50,169 nt of DNA. Origin: Coprobacillus sp. CAG:826 (lineage in GTDB: Bacteria > Bacillota_I > Bacilli_A > RFN20 > CAG-826). The notes below the pieces were generated by a model. That model worked only from the letters and a program-made list of their open reading frames with translations, made no database searches and had not been told where the DNA came from. The stretch spans positions 1 through 50,169 of the forward strand of contig FR897021.1 in the NCBI GenBank assembly GCA_000437235.1, read 5' to 3'. Positions 8,549-16,949 of this stretch are shown here, in pieces. Within the stretch, counting starts at the first letter, position 1. Every line of letters starts with the position of its first letter. Both the position numbers and the translations under genes were made by a program.

Positions 8549-8620
8549 CCAGTTAGATTTTGTAAAGTAATGAAAGGAGCAAGTATTCTCTAATCTAATT
8601 GGCATTAAAAACGAGAATAC
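8549..8620 (+). promoter_or_regulatory. Possible H-type pseudoknot in 5' leader
   Basis: Two interleaved stems can form. Stem 1 pairs 8549-8559 with 8592-8602 (11 bp, one G-U). Stem 2 pairs 8583-8590 (GTATTCTC) with 8613-8620 (GAGAATAC), 8 perfect pairs. Only one base separates them, so they could stack coaxially, with loops of 23, 1 and 10 nt. The only good ribosome site, AAAGGAG at 8573-8579, lies inside the first loop, 50 nt before the ATG. This suggests structure-dependent translation control of the lipoprotein gene. Pairing is directly visible; function is inference. Confidence 0.45.
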
Positions 8621-8629
8621 AAAACAACT

Positions 8630-9934
8630 ATGAAAAAACAAAGCTTATTATTTGTTTTATCCATGCTTGTTTTAACTGGATGTCAAGGCACTCCTTCTTC
8701 AACAAGCACTTCTACTGTCGCCGAGCCTATCGATTTTGCTCAAAAATTCAATTATATGAAAGGTAATCTTAAATTAAGTGGAACTCTTACGTATAAGTTC
8801 TATAACTTAAACGAAGAAACTGGTGAATTCACTCCTACTACTGGTGAACCAGTTACCACAAATTTAAATGTTGAATTTACCGATGCAGGTTATCTTTTAT
8901 CCTATAATGGTGACTTTGATGAAAACTTCACCCAAACCTTATTTAAGTCTACCGATAACACTGTTGAATTACGTTATATTAATAACAACAACAAACTAGA
9001 AATTTCTCGTCCAAAAGATAAAAATGGCAACGAATATGATTTCACTCCTTACACCAATCCATTTGTTAATGTTTCAAATCATGATTTACTCATTAGCGAA
9101 GATGGCAAAAGTGCTTCTTTCAATTTAACTGAAAAAGCTGCTTTAGCTAGTGACTTCGTATCCGCATTAACCTGGTATACCTTCCAAGATACGACAGGAA
9201 AAGTTACTTTAGATGAAGTGACGCTTCTTGCTGATGATGAAAAAGTTACTGGTGTGCATATTGCCACTCCTGTTTTAAGTGAAACTTTACGTCATGGCAC
9301 TTATACTTTTGATCTTACCGTTTCTGCTACAGGAGAAGATGTTGTAGGTCCAGTTACTCCAACACCTGTTATCTCCGAAGATGATGCTAAACTTGCTAAA
9401 TTGAAGACCGCACTAGAAGAAATGAATGCAAGTGATTATGAAGCTACGCTCTCTATTGATAACTCTTATACTTATAAAGTATATAAAGATAGCAAAGGTG
9501 CTTTCTGCGCGGATGTGAACGAAGAAGCCTATCAAAATGGTTTTTATGAAGCGGAAGATGGTACTTTTTATCAAGTTACTTATAGTAGAAAAGTAAATGG
9601 TCTTGGAAAAGCTGAATGTAAAAATAAAAAAGAAGATTGTTTACCAAAATGGTTAATGTTTGCTGCTTCTCTTTATACACCAACAGAAAATGCTAATGAA
9701 TTCAAGATTTCTTCTGAGGTTTCTGCAGATTCTTTAAAAGAATTTGGCTTTTTACAAGGTGTTCAAAATTGTTATGAATTATCTGGAACGGAAAGTTTTA
9801 CCATTCAACTTACTGAAGATGGTCATGTTGCCTCTGTTCATTTTATGAGTGACTGGTTTGATGCCACTTTGACTATTAACAAAATCGGTAGTGCAACCAT
9901 GCCATTCAATCTTGATGAATTACCACTAATCTAA
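8630..9934 (+). CDS. Secreted lipoprotein, unknown function
   Basis: 434 aa. The signal peptide ends at lipobox LTGC (Cys18), followed by a short Ser/Thr linker. The mature part seems to have two beta-rich halves (about 30-240 and 252-434) joined by a VGPVTPTPVI hinge, somewhat like LolA/LppX-type bag folds, but no family is recognised. Three further Cys residues lie in the second half. The ATG at 8630 has no adjacent ribosome site (GAATACAAAACAACT precedes it), which is unusual for this genome and makes the structured leader upstream relevant. No in-frame upstream alternative encodes a signal peptide. Confidence 0.8.
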   Translation: MKKQSLLFVLSMLVLTGCQGTPSSTSTSTVAEPIDFAQKFNYMKGNLKLSGTLTYKFYNLNEETGEFTPTTGEPVTTNLNVEFTDAGYLLSYNGDFDENFTQTLFKSTDNTVELRYINNNNKLEISRPKDKNGNEYDFTPYTNPFVNVSNHDLLISEDGKSASFNLTEKAALASDFVSALTWYTFQDTTGKVTLDEVTLLADDEKVTGVHIATPVLSETLRHGTYTFDLTVSATGEDVVGPVTPTPVISEDDAKLAKLKTALEEMNASDYEATLSIDNSYTYKVYKDSKGAFCADVNEEAYQNGFYEAEDGTFYQVTYSRKVNGLGKAECKNKKEDCLPKWLMFAASLYTPTENANEFKISSEVSADSLKEFGFLQGVQNCYELSGTESFTIQLTEDGHVASVHFMSDWFDATLTINKIGSATMPFNLDELPLI

Positions 9935-9945
9935 TCTATTTACGT

Positions 9946-9978
9946 AAAAAGGCGATTGAGCAATTCAATCGTCTTTTT
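9946..9978 (+). terminator. Intrinsic terminator
   Basis: Hairpin GGCGATTGA / TCAATCGTC with a 5-nt loop, preceded by A5 and followed by T5, directly after the lipoprotein gene. Confidence 0.9.
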
Positions 9979-10046
9979 ATTATCCCCAATATATAGAAAA
10001 TAGTGGGATATGCGTGTACAATAAAAGAAATGAGGACGTGATAATA

Positions 10047-11057
10047 ATGCCAGCAAAAAAATACCAAAAATATAATATAACCGGTATAGTACTTGTAGTG
10101 CTTTCTTTATTTATGCTAATTTTAAGTAATGGAAAAGATGATACATTCATCACCCCTCTTTTAATCATTGGCATCATTCTTTTAGTGGCCGGACTTTCTA
10201 TTTTTCTTTATGTTTCATTAAAAATTAAAAGCGAGAAAAAGAAATTTGCCGCTAACCCAAAAAACAAATTAGAAAATTTAATTCATCAACACAAAAATGA
10301 TAACGTCGTTTTTGATTTTATTGATTCTTATATTCATGATGAATTTCAAGAATTAAATGACTTACTCCATGGTACCAGTTGCATCGTGGATTATGATTAC
10401 TCTATAGAACAAAATGGCGTCTATCTTATCATCGTTGAATTAATAAAAGAAAAGAAAAATCCATTTGGTGTTAGTGTTATTTCCTCTAATGATGGTTTAT
10501 CTTTAGTCACAGAAAAAGAAACTTTTGATATACAAGATTGGACCAAAGAAGACGTATTAAATAAAATCCTAGAAATCATTGAAAACGAAGCCCCAAAAAT
10601 CAACCCAGATGAAAGTGTGAATTTTGAAATTAAAAATTCAAAAAATCAATTTAAAATCATTCTCTTCTTCTTTATTCTCGGATGGTTAGGTACTTTAACT
10701 ATACTCTTGTTAAATTTGCTTCATGTAATGAATCTATGGTTCATCATCGCATTTCCTGCTTTCTTTGCCATCATTGGAACGATTGGAGTAATTGCCTATT
10801 TTAGAGAAAAATTTATTTTAAAAGATGGAGAATATACCTATGTTTCTTTAGTAAAGAAACAAAAATGCCATTTTTCCGACATTGAAAAAATCGTCTTTGA
10901 AAAAAAGGATGGTGCCCTTTTTCTTAAAATCATCTTTTATGGAAGAAATAATAAAAAATTAATGTCTTTTATAGATGATGGAACCTCTTTTTCGGACGGA
11001 AAATTTATAGCAAGTCTCAATCATTATGGAATAAAATATGAACAGAACTTTGATTAA
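10047..11057 (+). CDS. Multi-pass membrane protein, unknown
   Basis: 336 aa. Two N-terminal membrane helices, a soluble region of about 140 aa, two further helices in a Gly/Leu/Ile-rich block, and a C-terminal domain that looks like a PH-type membrane-associated beta domain (YVSLVKKQKCHFSDIEKIVF). The ATG at 10047 is preferred to a GTG at 10014 because GAGG sits 11 bp before it and the extra 11 residues are polar. It ends 18 bp before the flavin-reductase-like gene and may be co-transcribed with it. No function can be assigned. Confidence 0.7.
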   Translation: MPAKKYQKYNITGIVLVVLSLFMLILSNGKDDTFITPLLIIGIILLVAGLSIFLYVSLKIKSEKKKFAANPKNKLENLIHQHKNDNVVFDFIDSYIHDEFQELNDLLHGTSCIVDYDYSIEQNGVYLIIVELIKEKKNPFGVSVISSNDGLSLVTEKETFDIQDWTKEDVLNKILEIIENEAPKINPDESVNFEIKNSKNQFKIILFFFILGWLGTLTILLLNLLHVMNLWFIIAFPAFFAIIGTIGVIAYFREKFILKDGEYTYVSLVKKQKCHFSDIEKIVFEKKDGALFLKIIFYGRNNKKLMSFIDDGTSFSDGKFIASLNHYGIKYEQNFD

Positions 11058-11075
11058 TTGAAAGGAGTTTATTTT

Positions 11076-12008
11076 ATGAAACAAAAGTTTAAAAGTATTC
11101 GTATCGTCGATAATTTTTATCAATCTTCCTCTTTCTTCCCTATGCCACTTTGTTTAATTGGTACTCTAGATGAAGAAGGAAAACTCACTTCTTTTGGTGC
11201 ATATTCTTTAGTATTTCCTTATTACATTGCCGGAAAAGATTATTATGCAATGGTATTAGAATGTCGAAATACTTCTAATACCGCTAAAGGAATATTACGA
11301 CACGAGAAATGCACGATTAACTTTCTACCCTTTTCTAAAAAAGGTTTTGTAGAGCATGTCCGTCTAGGCTTTCCAGGTGATACACCAGAAGAAAAAATGA
11401 AAGATTTTAAATTCACTACCATAGATGGAGAAAGGAAAAAAGAAGATCCTGAAGGAAATTATCCAAAAATCATTGAAGAAGCGCTTCAAGTATTTGAATG
11501 TACTTGGGTAAAAGAATTGGATAATGCCCAAAATGATCAAGTTCAAGATGAGTATCAAGAGCCTTATCATAACTTTAACGGCATCACTTCTAAATATGGT
11601 GCTCACTTCATCTTAAAAATTGATAAGATTTTATTAAAAGAAAAATATTATGACGCTATTGTTCATGGCGTTACTCGTAAAAATTTCTGTTCTCTTCCAA
11701 CGAACTGGGGTTACCGTGATTCGAAATATTTCTGGTGTTCCGATTATAAAAAGCCGATTTCTGTAGGCATTCCCGATAAAGAAGTCGATTTAACTTCTGT
11801 TCGTTATGCCGCAAAAAGATTGAACACGGATGTTACATTTACGGATGACGCATTAAAATGTATTGTAAAAGTGCCACGTCCGTTTTTAAAAATTGTTTTA
11901 CAAGGTTGCGTCGATTGGGCAAAACAAAATGGCGTAACTATGATTACTGAAAAAGAAATGAAAATCATTTCAGATAAACGCTCTAAAGACAAAAAGAAGA
12001 AAAAATAA
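11076..12008 (+). CDS. Flavin reductase-like FMN-binding protein with PCP_red-like tail
   Basis: 310 aa. Residues about 10-215 follow the FMN-binding split-barrel (flavin reductase-like) pattern: MPLCLIGTLDEEGKLTSFG, a strand ending in MVLECRNTSNTAKGI, and a conserved C-x-INFLPFS. Residues about 240-300 resemble the small PCP_red helical domain (VPRPFLKIVLQGCVDWAKQNG, then the helix ITEKEM). Such proteins use NAD(P)H or bound flavin to reduce small substrates; the substrate is unknown. The start at 11076 is set by AAAGGAG 8 bp upstream. The polylysine C-terminus is notable. A terminator follows immediately. Confidence 0.7.
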   Translation: MKQKFKSIRIVDNFYQSSSFFPMPLCLIGTLDEEGKLTSFGAYSLVFPYYIAGKDYYAMVLECRNTSNTAKGILRHEKCTINFLPFSKKGFVEHVRLGFPGDTPEEKMKDFKFTTIDGERKKEDPEGNYPKIIEEALQVFECTWVKELDNAQNDQVQDEYQEPYHNFNGITSKYGAHFILKIDKILLKEKYYDAIVHGVTRKNFCSLPTNWGYRDSKYFWCSDYKKPISVGIPDKEVDLTSVRYAAKRLNTDVTFTDDALKCIVKVPRPFLKIVLQGCVDWAKQNGVTMITEKEMKIISDKRSKDKKKKK

Positions 12009-12032
12009 GCGGAGATGATGTCCGCTTTTTTT
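12008..12032 (+). terminator. Intrinsic terminator between convergent genes
   Basis: Stem AGCGGA / TCCGCT with a 7-nt loop and a T7 tract, overlapping the stop of the plus-strand gene and adjacent to the phoR stop on the other strand. Confidence 0.8.
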
Positions 12033-13698
12033 ATTGTTTTTTTATGATTATCCAACCGATTTTAAAAGTCGTCCCTTCATTTTCTTTTGATTGAAGATCT
12101 AATGTTAAATCGTAATTATTCACGATATGTTTAACAATCGCTAATCCTAAACCGGTTCCTCCAAGTTCTTTTGATTTCGCTTTATCAATTCGATAGAATC
12201 TTTCAAAAATTCGACTTTGTTCCGCATAAGGAATTCCTATTCCTGTATCCGAAATCAAAAAGAATGGCTTTTGAACGGTGACTTTAATTTTTCCACTTTG
12301 CTTATTATATTTAATTGCATTACTCATTAAATTAGAAATAAGATGATAAAGATCCATCGCATTCATTTTCACTTTGAAATCTTCTTTCTTTTCTATTTCT
12401 ATGGTAATTTCTTTTTGTTCAATATCCCTTTGAAATGAGGTGAGAATATCTTGAATGGTTTCAAAAAGCGATAGTTCTGTCATATTTTTTTCATTTTGAT
12501 TCGCTTCTAAACTTGCAAGATTCAGCATTTCCGAGATAATTGAATTCATTCGTTTTGCTTCTTTAGTGATTCTTAAATGTGCGTCTTCAATATCGTCTTT
12601 TTCTATCAATATCCCCTCTTCAATCATCTGCAAATAACCTAATATCGTTGTGAGCGGACTTTTCAATTCATGAGAGGCATTGGCAAAGAAGTCTTCTTTC
12701 ATTTGATTGAGTTGCATTTCTTTGCTGATATCATAAATAAAAATAAGGGTTTCATTTTGATTGGAAATTGGCGTGAGAATAATTCGATAAGTTTTTTGAT
12801 TATCGTGATAGACAAAGGATTCTTCTACATGATTTTGAATCACATTTTGTATTTTTAAAGAGAAATGATAATCAAGGATAGCATAACAATAATTCTTTCC
12901 TATAAGTTCATCTTTTTTTAAATGAAAAAGATTGGCTGCTAAAACGTTATAGAGTTCGATTATTTCACCATGTAACACAATAATCCCAGCATTTAAATTA
13001 TTGATTAAATCATTTAGTCGTGTTTTTTCTTTATTAATCAACTGCATTTTATCATCAATTAAAGTGGAAACATCTTCAATCTGCTTTGATAAACTTAAGA
13101 TATCATCATCTAAAAGAGGTGGTTGATCTCCGGTTAATTGATTCAAACGATAAATTTCTTTTTTTAATGGTTCAGTCAGTTTTCTTGAACTCAAGGTAAT
13201 AATGACAATATCAATCCCTAGAATTACAAAAGCTATAATACTCATTTCAAAAATATATACATGGTCTGCTGCTTTTAGTTTAGCTTCGGGGATTGCCACT
13301 CTTAAATAGAGTTTTTCTTCAATTAAATAAGTTGCTTTATAAAGCATTTTGCACCCAAAAGTTTTTGAATAGCGATAGCTAATCTTTCCTAAATGTTGGA
13401 TTTCCGGACGATCTAGGTGATTTTCTTCTATTAACTCAGGAAATGTATCATAGACTACTGTTCCACTATCGTTAATGATCGTCACTCGATAACGATTATC
13501 AATACGAGTGACAATCTCAGCACTTTTTTCATATTCATCATGAATGTAGTTATCTCGTAAAACTAAAACAAGGTCACTTAAAACTTTTTCATTATTTTGG
13601 CGATTGTTTTTGGCAGTAAAAAAGATAGAGAATATTAAAAAAACAATTAACGTAAAAGAAGTTAGAAGCGTAGACATCCATATTAATTTCTTTTTCAT
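12031..13698 (-). CDS. phoR: Phosphate sensor histidine kinase PhoR
   Basis: 555 aa membrane kinase. TM1 is about 6-28, an extracytoplasmic sensor about 30-145, TM2 about 147-170, then a HAMP-like linker and a PAS-like domain (about 225-330). The H-box is ASHELKSP with His343. The ATPase part has an N-box (NLMSNAIKYN), G1 (SDTGIGIP), an F-box (RFYR) and G2 (GGTGLGLAI). It autophosphorylates and passes phosphate to the adjacent response regulator. It is the last gene of the pst-pho operon, overlapping phoP by 4 bp (ATGA). The position next to pst and phoU identifies the pathway; by sequence alone it could be any PhoR/ResE-type kinase. Confidence 0.9.
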   Translation of the reverse strand: MKKKLIWMSTLLTSFTLIVFLIFSIFFTAKNNRQNNEKVLSDLVLVLRDNYIHDEYEKSAEIVTRIDNRYRVTIINDSGTVVYDTFPELIEENHLDRPEIQHLGKISYRYSKTFGCKMLYKATYLIEEKLYLRVAIPEAKLKAADHVYIFEMSIIAFVILGIDIVIITLSSRKLTEPLKKEIYRLNQLTGDQPPLLDDDILSLSKQIEDVSTLIDDKMQLINKEKTRLNDLINNLNAGIIVLHGEIIELYNVLAANLFHLKKDELIGKNYCYAILDYHFSLKIQNVIQNHVEESFVYHDNQKTYRIILTPISNQNETLIFIYDISKEMQLNQMKEDFFANASHELKSPLTTILGYLQMIEEGILIEKDDIEDAHLRITKEAKRMNSIISEMLNLASLEANQNEKNMTELSLFETIQDILTSFQRDIEQKEITIEIEKKEDFKVKMNAMDLYHLISNLMSNAIKYNKQSGKIKVTVQKPFFLISDTGIGIPYAEQSRIFERFYRIDKAKSKELGGTGLGLAIVKHIVNNYDLTLDLQSKENEGTTFKIGWIIIKKQ

Positions 13699-14348
13699 GG
13701 CATCTTATACCCCACTCCATATATCGTTTCAATGAGTGATTCTTCTTTTAATTTTTTTCTTAAACTTTTCACATGCATATCAATGGTTCTTGATTCTAAA
13801 ACACTATCATTCCCCCATATTTCATCTAATAACGTTTCTCTGCTTACAACTTTTCCTTGATTCTCCATGAGCTTTTTTAAAATAGCAAACTCTTTTACAG
13901 TAAGGTTAATTTCTTCATCATATTTCTTCACTTGATGAGCGCCCACATCCATTTGAATATGATGATAAGTTATAATAGAAGGCTTTTCAATTCTTCTAAA
14001 ATGCGCATTCACTCGACTGATGAGCTCTAATAAATCAAAAGGTTTTTCAATATAGTCATCCGCTCCTAAATCAAAGCCATCCATTTTATCCGTAATCATT
14101 CTTTTAGCGCTGATAATAAGAACATAGATTTCTTTATTGACCTCACGAATTCTTTTTAAAATTTCTAATCCATCCATATCAGGAAGCATCATATCAAGTA
14201 AAACCATTTGTGGCGTTTCTTTTATAAAGGCTTCAAAAAAACTATTTCCATCATAAAAGCTTTGTACTTCATAGCCAGCTTTAGTTAATGTCTTATTAAT
14301 GATTTTAGCAATGTCATAATCATCTTCAACCGAATAAATAAGATTCAT
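13695..14348 (-). CDS. phoP: Phosphate response regulator PhoP/PhoB
   Basis: 217 aa OmpR/PhoB-type regulator. The receiver domain (1-115) has acidic residues at 9-10, phospho-acceptor Asp52 in LLDMMLPDMDG, Ser80 and Lys102. The C-terminal winged helix (about 125-217) contains LTVKEFAIL and the recognition helix RTIDMHVKSLRKKL. It should bind the repeated box upstream of pstS and activate the operon when phosphorylated by PhoR. A strong AAAGGAGG site lies 8 bp before the ATG and 14 bp after the phoU stop. Confidence 0.93.
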   Translation of the reverse strand: MNLIYSVEDDYDIAKIINKTLTKAGYEVQSFYDGNSFFEAFIKETPQMVLLDMMLPDMDGLEILKRIREVNKEIYVLIISAKRMITDKMDGFDLGADDYIEKPFDLLELISRVNAHFRRIEKPSIITYHHIQMDVGAHQVKKYDEEINLTVKEFAILKKLMENQGKVVSRETLLDEIWGNDSVLESRTIDMHVKSLRKKLKEESLIETIYGVGYKMP

Positions 14349-14362
14349 GATGGCCGCCTCCT

Positions 14363-15010
14363 TTAGAACATTTGCGTATCTTTATAATAGCCATTATGAA
14401 TGTAAATCACCCATTCACAAACATTGACGGCATGGTCCGCGATACGTTCAATGTATTTTACCACGAGTGTAGAGTAAATAGCAAAATCACTTGAAAAAAT
14501 ATGATCATTTAATTTTTCAATCATATCTTTTACACTTTGCTCATATAACGCATCTACTTCATCATCTTTTTTAATGACACTTTCCGCTAAAGAGATATCA
14601 TCTTGTACGAAAGCGCGTATGGAATCGGTAACCATTTTCATGCTTTCTTGAAAAGCTTTATCTAAAGAAAAAATGGTTTCATGTTTACATGTTTGCATTT
14701 TTGAAGCAAAGCCTACAATATCTTCAGCATGATCTCCTAATCGTTCTAAATCTGCAACTAAAGTCAATACGCCAGAAATAAAGCGAAGATCTCTAGCGAA
14801 AGGCCGTTCTTTGAGCATTAAATTTAAACACACTTCTTCAATTTCTCTTTCTTTATCATCCACTAAATCATCGCGGATGAGGCTTGCTTTTTCTTTTTGG
14901 TAACAGTAATAATTTTCCATCGCCAAAGAAAGATTTCCATGCACTAATTTCGCCATCTTCACGACCATTTTTTTTAGATTTATAATTTCATCTTCCATTT
15001 TCATAGTCAT
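14363..15010 (-). CDS. phoU: Phosphate-specific transport system accessory protein PhoU
   Basis: 215 aa, all-helical, with two PhoU repeats. Metal-binding-type motifs E-R-x-x-D-H-A are visible twice: DLERLGDHAEDI near residue 90 and YIERIADHAVNV near 190. PhoU links Pst transport activity to PhoR, acting as a negative regulator in the cytoplasm. The ATG at 15010 forms a TGATG stop/start overlap with pstB, so I prefer it to a TTG one codon upstream. Confidence 0.92.
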   Translation of the reverse strand: MTMKMEDEIINLKKMVVKMAKLVHGNLSLAMENYYCYQKEKASLIRDDLVDDKEREIEEVCLNLMLKERPFARDLRFISGVLTLVADLERLGDHAEDIVGFASKMQTCKHETIFSLDKAFQESMKMVTDSIRAFVQDDISLAESVIKKDDEVDALYEQSVKDMIEKLNDHIFSSDFAIYSTLVVKYIERIADHAVNVCEWVIYIHNGYYKDTQMF

Positions 15011-15759
15011 CAACCAAACCTTCCTGTAATATAATCTTCTGTTTTTTTGTTTTTAGGATTACCAAATATTTCTCTAGTTTCATCATATTCCACAACTTCT
15101 CCTAACATAAAGAATGCGGTATAATCACTAATTCTTGTTGCCTGTTGCATATTATGGGTAACAATAATAATCGTATAATCTTTTTTTAATGTATCAATGA
15201 GTTCTTCTATTTTAGCTGTCGCAATTGGGTCTAATGCACTCGTGGGTTCATCCATTAAAATAACTTCTGGATGCATAGCAATACAACGAGCGATACACAA
15301 TCTTTGTTGTTGACCACCTGATAAAGAAAGTGCGTTATCTTTTAGTCGATCACTTACTTCATCATAAAGAGCAGCTTTCTTTAAAGAATCAATCACGATT
15401 TCCATCAAAACTTTTTTATCTTTAATACCGCTTGCTCTCGGTCCATAAGCGACATTATCAAAAATGCTCATAGGAAATGGATTGGGACTTTGAAACACCA
15501 TTCCCACATTCGTTCTAAGCATAATTGGATTCAAGGTTTCAATCTCTTCATCATGATATTTTAATGACCCGGTAATTTTACAACCATCGATAAAATCGTT
15601 CATGCGATTAAAACAACGAAGTAACGTTGATTTTCCGCATCCTGAAGGTCCAATAAATGCGGTTACCTTATTTTTATAAATAGACATATTCACATCTTTT
15701 AATACATGCTTCGTTCCATAAAATAAATTTAGCTCTTGTATTTCAAATACTTTTTCCAT
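15010..15759 (-). CDS. pstB: Phosphate ABC transporter ATP-binding protein PstB
   Basis: 249 aa, typical PstB length. Walker A is GPSGCGKST, the Q-loop lies in VGMVFQSPNPFPMSI, the ABC signature is LSGGQQQR, and Walker B is VILMDEPTSALDP with a downstream H-loop (VTHNMQQA). It hydrolyses ATP to drive phosphate import through PstA/PstC. It is coupled on both sides: a TAATG overlap with the pstA stop and a TGATG overlap with phoU. Confidence 0.97.
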   Translation of the reverse strand: MEKVFEIQELNLFYGTKHVLKDVNMSIYKNKVTAFIGPSGCGKSTLLRCFNRMNDFIDGCKITGSLKYHDEEIETLNPIMLRTNVGMVFQSPNPFPMSIFDNVAYGPRASGIKDKKVLMEIVIDSLKKAALYDEVSDRLKDNALSLSGGQQQRLCIARCIAMHPEVILMDEPTSALDPIATAKIEELIDTLKKDYTIIIVTHNMQQATRISDYTAFFMLGEVVEYDETREIFGNPKNKKTEDYITGRFG

Positions 15760-16949
15760 TATTCCACCCTCCTTCTATCAAATTGAAGACTGATTAATTT
15801 TATCGAAAGGTTTAAGATGAATACTACAATTAGAATTACAATGCTGATACTGCACGCTGAAGCATAGTTTGGGTTATCACCACTCATTAAAGTCCAAATA
15901 TGTACCGCTAAAGTAGTAGATTGGCCACTTAAACTAACATGATCAGAAATATAAGTTCCTATTGCAAAAATTAACGCAGCACTTTCACCAATAATGCGTC
16001 CAGTCGCTAACAGGATTGAAGTTAAAATACCGCGAATGGAATTCGGTAATATCACTTTAAAAATGGTTTGCGTCATACTCGCGCCTAGCGCTAAAGAAGC
16101 ATATTTGTAACTTTCAGGAATAGTCATAATCGCTTCCATTGTCGTTTTAATAACAACCGGTAAAAGCATTAGTGTCATGGTAAAAGCGCCCGCTAAAATA
16201 GAACCGCCACCACTTCCAGTCATTTTTGAAACAATCGGAATAAAGCAAATCAAACCTAATAAACCAAAAATAATAGAAGGAATTCCTGAAATCATATCAA
16301 TTAATGATAGCAGAAATTGATTGATTTTATTTTTTTTCGCTATTTCCGTAAAATATATAGCGGTGATAACGCCTAAAGGAATTACCATCAATAGAGTTAT
16401 TAATATAAGATAAAGCGTAGATAGTAAACTACCTCTTATACCTCCACCCATTTTTAATAAATACAATTCAACTAAAATGGTAGAAGTATCTAAGGCATCT
16501 CTTATCGCTTTTGCACCTTTATCTGCAGTAAATAATCGAGTATTACCTATTTCATCTTTAATCGTAATTCGATTGATAAGCAAACCTTTTTTTATTACAA
16601 ATTCTTCGTTTGTTTCTTTATTTGTTGCATTTTTTAAAGGTGATAAATTATCGAGTTCAACAATTTGAATCACATCTTTCCCGTTTAGATCCTTCGTATC
16701 TTTTATTCCTATTCCCCAGTTGGAAGAATAAAAAACCTCTTCTTTATCTTCGTAATGAAACAGATTACTTTCCGTTTTTGCATGGATGAAATAAGGCGTT
16801 TCATAATAATCGCTCGTAAACATCTTGGGTTGAAAATTCTTTCCACCAGTAAATAAAATGTAACAAATAATTGCTACTAAAAATAAAACGACTAAAGCAG
16901 TTGAGGCATAAGTGGTTCCTTGAAGGATTTTATCTTTTATCTTTCTCAT
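15759..16949 (-). CDS. pstA: Phosphate ABC transporter permease PstA, enlarged
   Basis: 396 aa, about 100 longer than usual for PstA. The first membrane helix (about 15-36) is followed by roughly 125 extracytoplasmic residues. The classic permease core then starts at GGGIRGSLLSTLYLILITLL and includes the EAA-like loop (A-x-x-L-G-A-S-x-x-x-T). The core matches the binding-protein-dependent permease family; the extracytoplasmic insertion is unusual and may help dock the unusual PstS. It overlaps pstC by 4 bp. Confidence 0.92.
   Translation of the reverse strand: MRKIKDKILQGTTYASTALVVLFLVAIICYILFTGGKNFQPKMFTSDYYETPYFIHAKTESNLFHYEDKEEVFYSSNWGIGIKDTKDLNGKDVIQIVELDNLSPLKNATNKETNEEFVIKKGLLINRITIKDEIGNTRLFTADKGAKAIRDALDTSTILVELYLLKMGGGIRGSLLSTLYLILITLLMVIPLGVITAIYFTEIAKKNKINQFLLSLIDMISGIPSIIFGLLGLICFIPIVSKMTGSGGGSILAGAFTMTLMLLPVVIKTTMEAIMTIPESYKYASLALGASMTQTIFKVILPNSIRGILTSILLATGRIIGESAALIFAIGTYISDHVSLSGQSTTLAVHIWTLMSGDNPNYASACSISIVILIVVFILNLSIKLISLQFDRRRVE

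Noticed and set aside
8570..8593. Seven-codon leader peptide inside the possible pseudoknot
   Set aside because: ATG AAA GGA GCA AGT ATT CTC TAA is open, but it has no ribosome site and overlaps the AAAGGAG that would serve the real gene.
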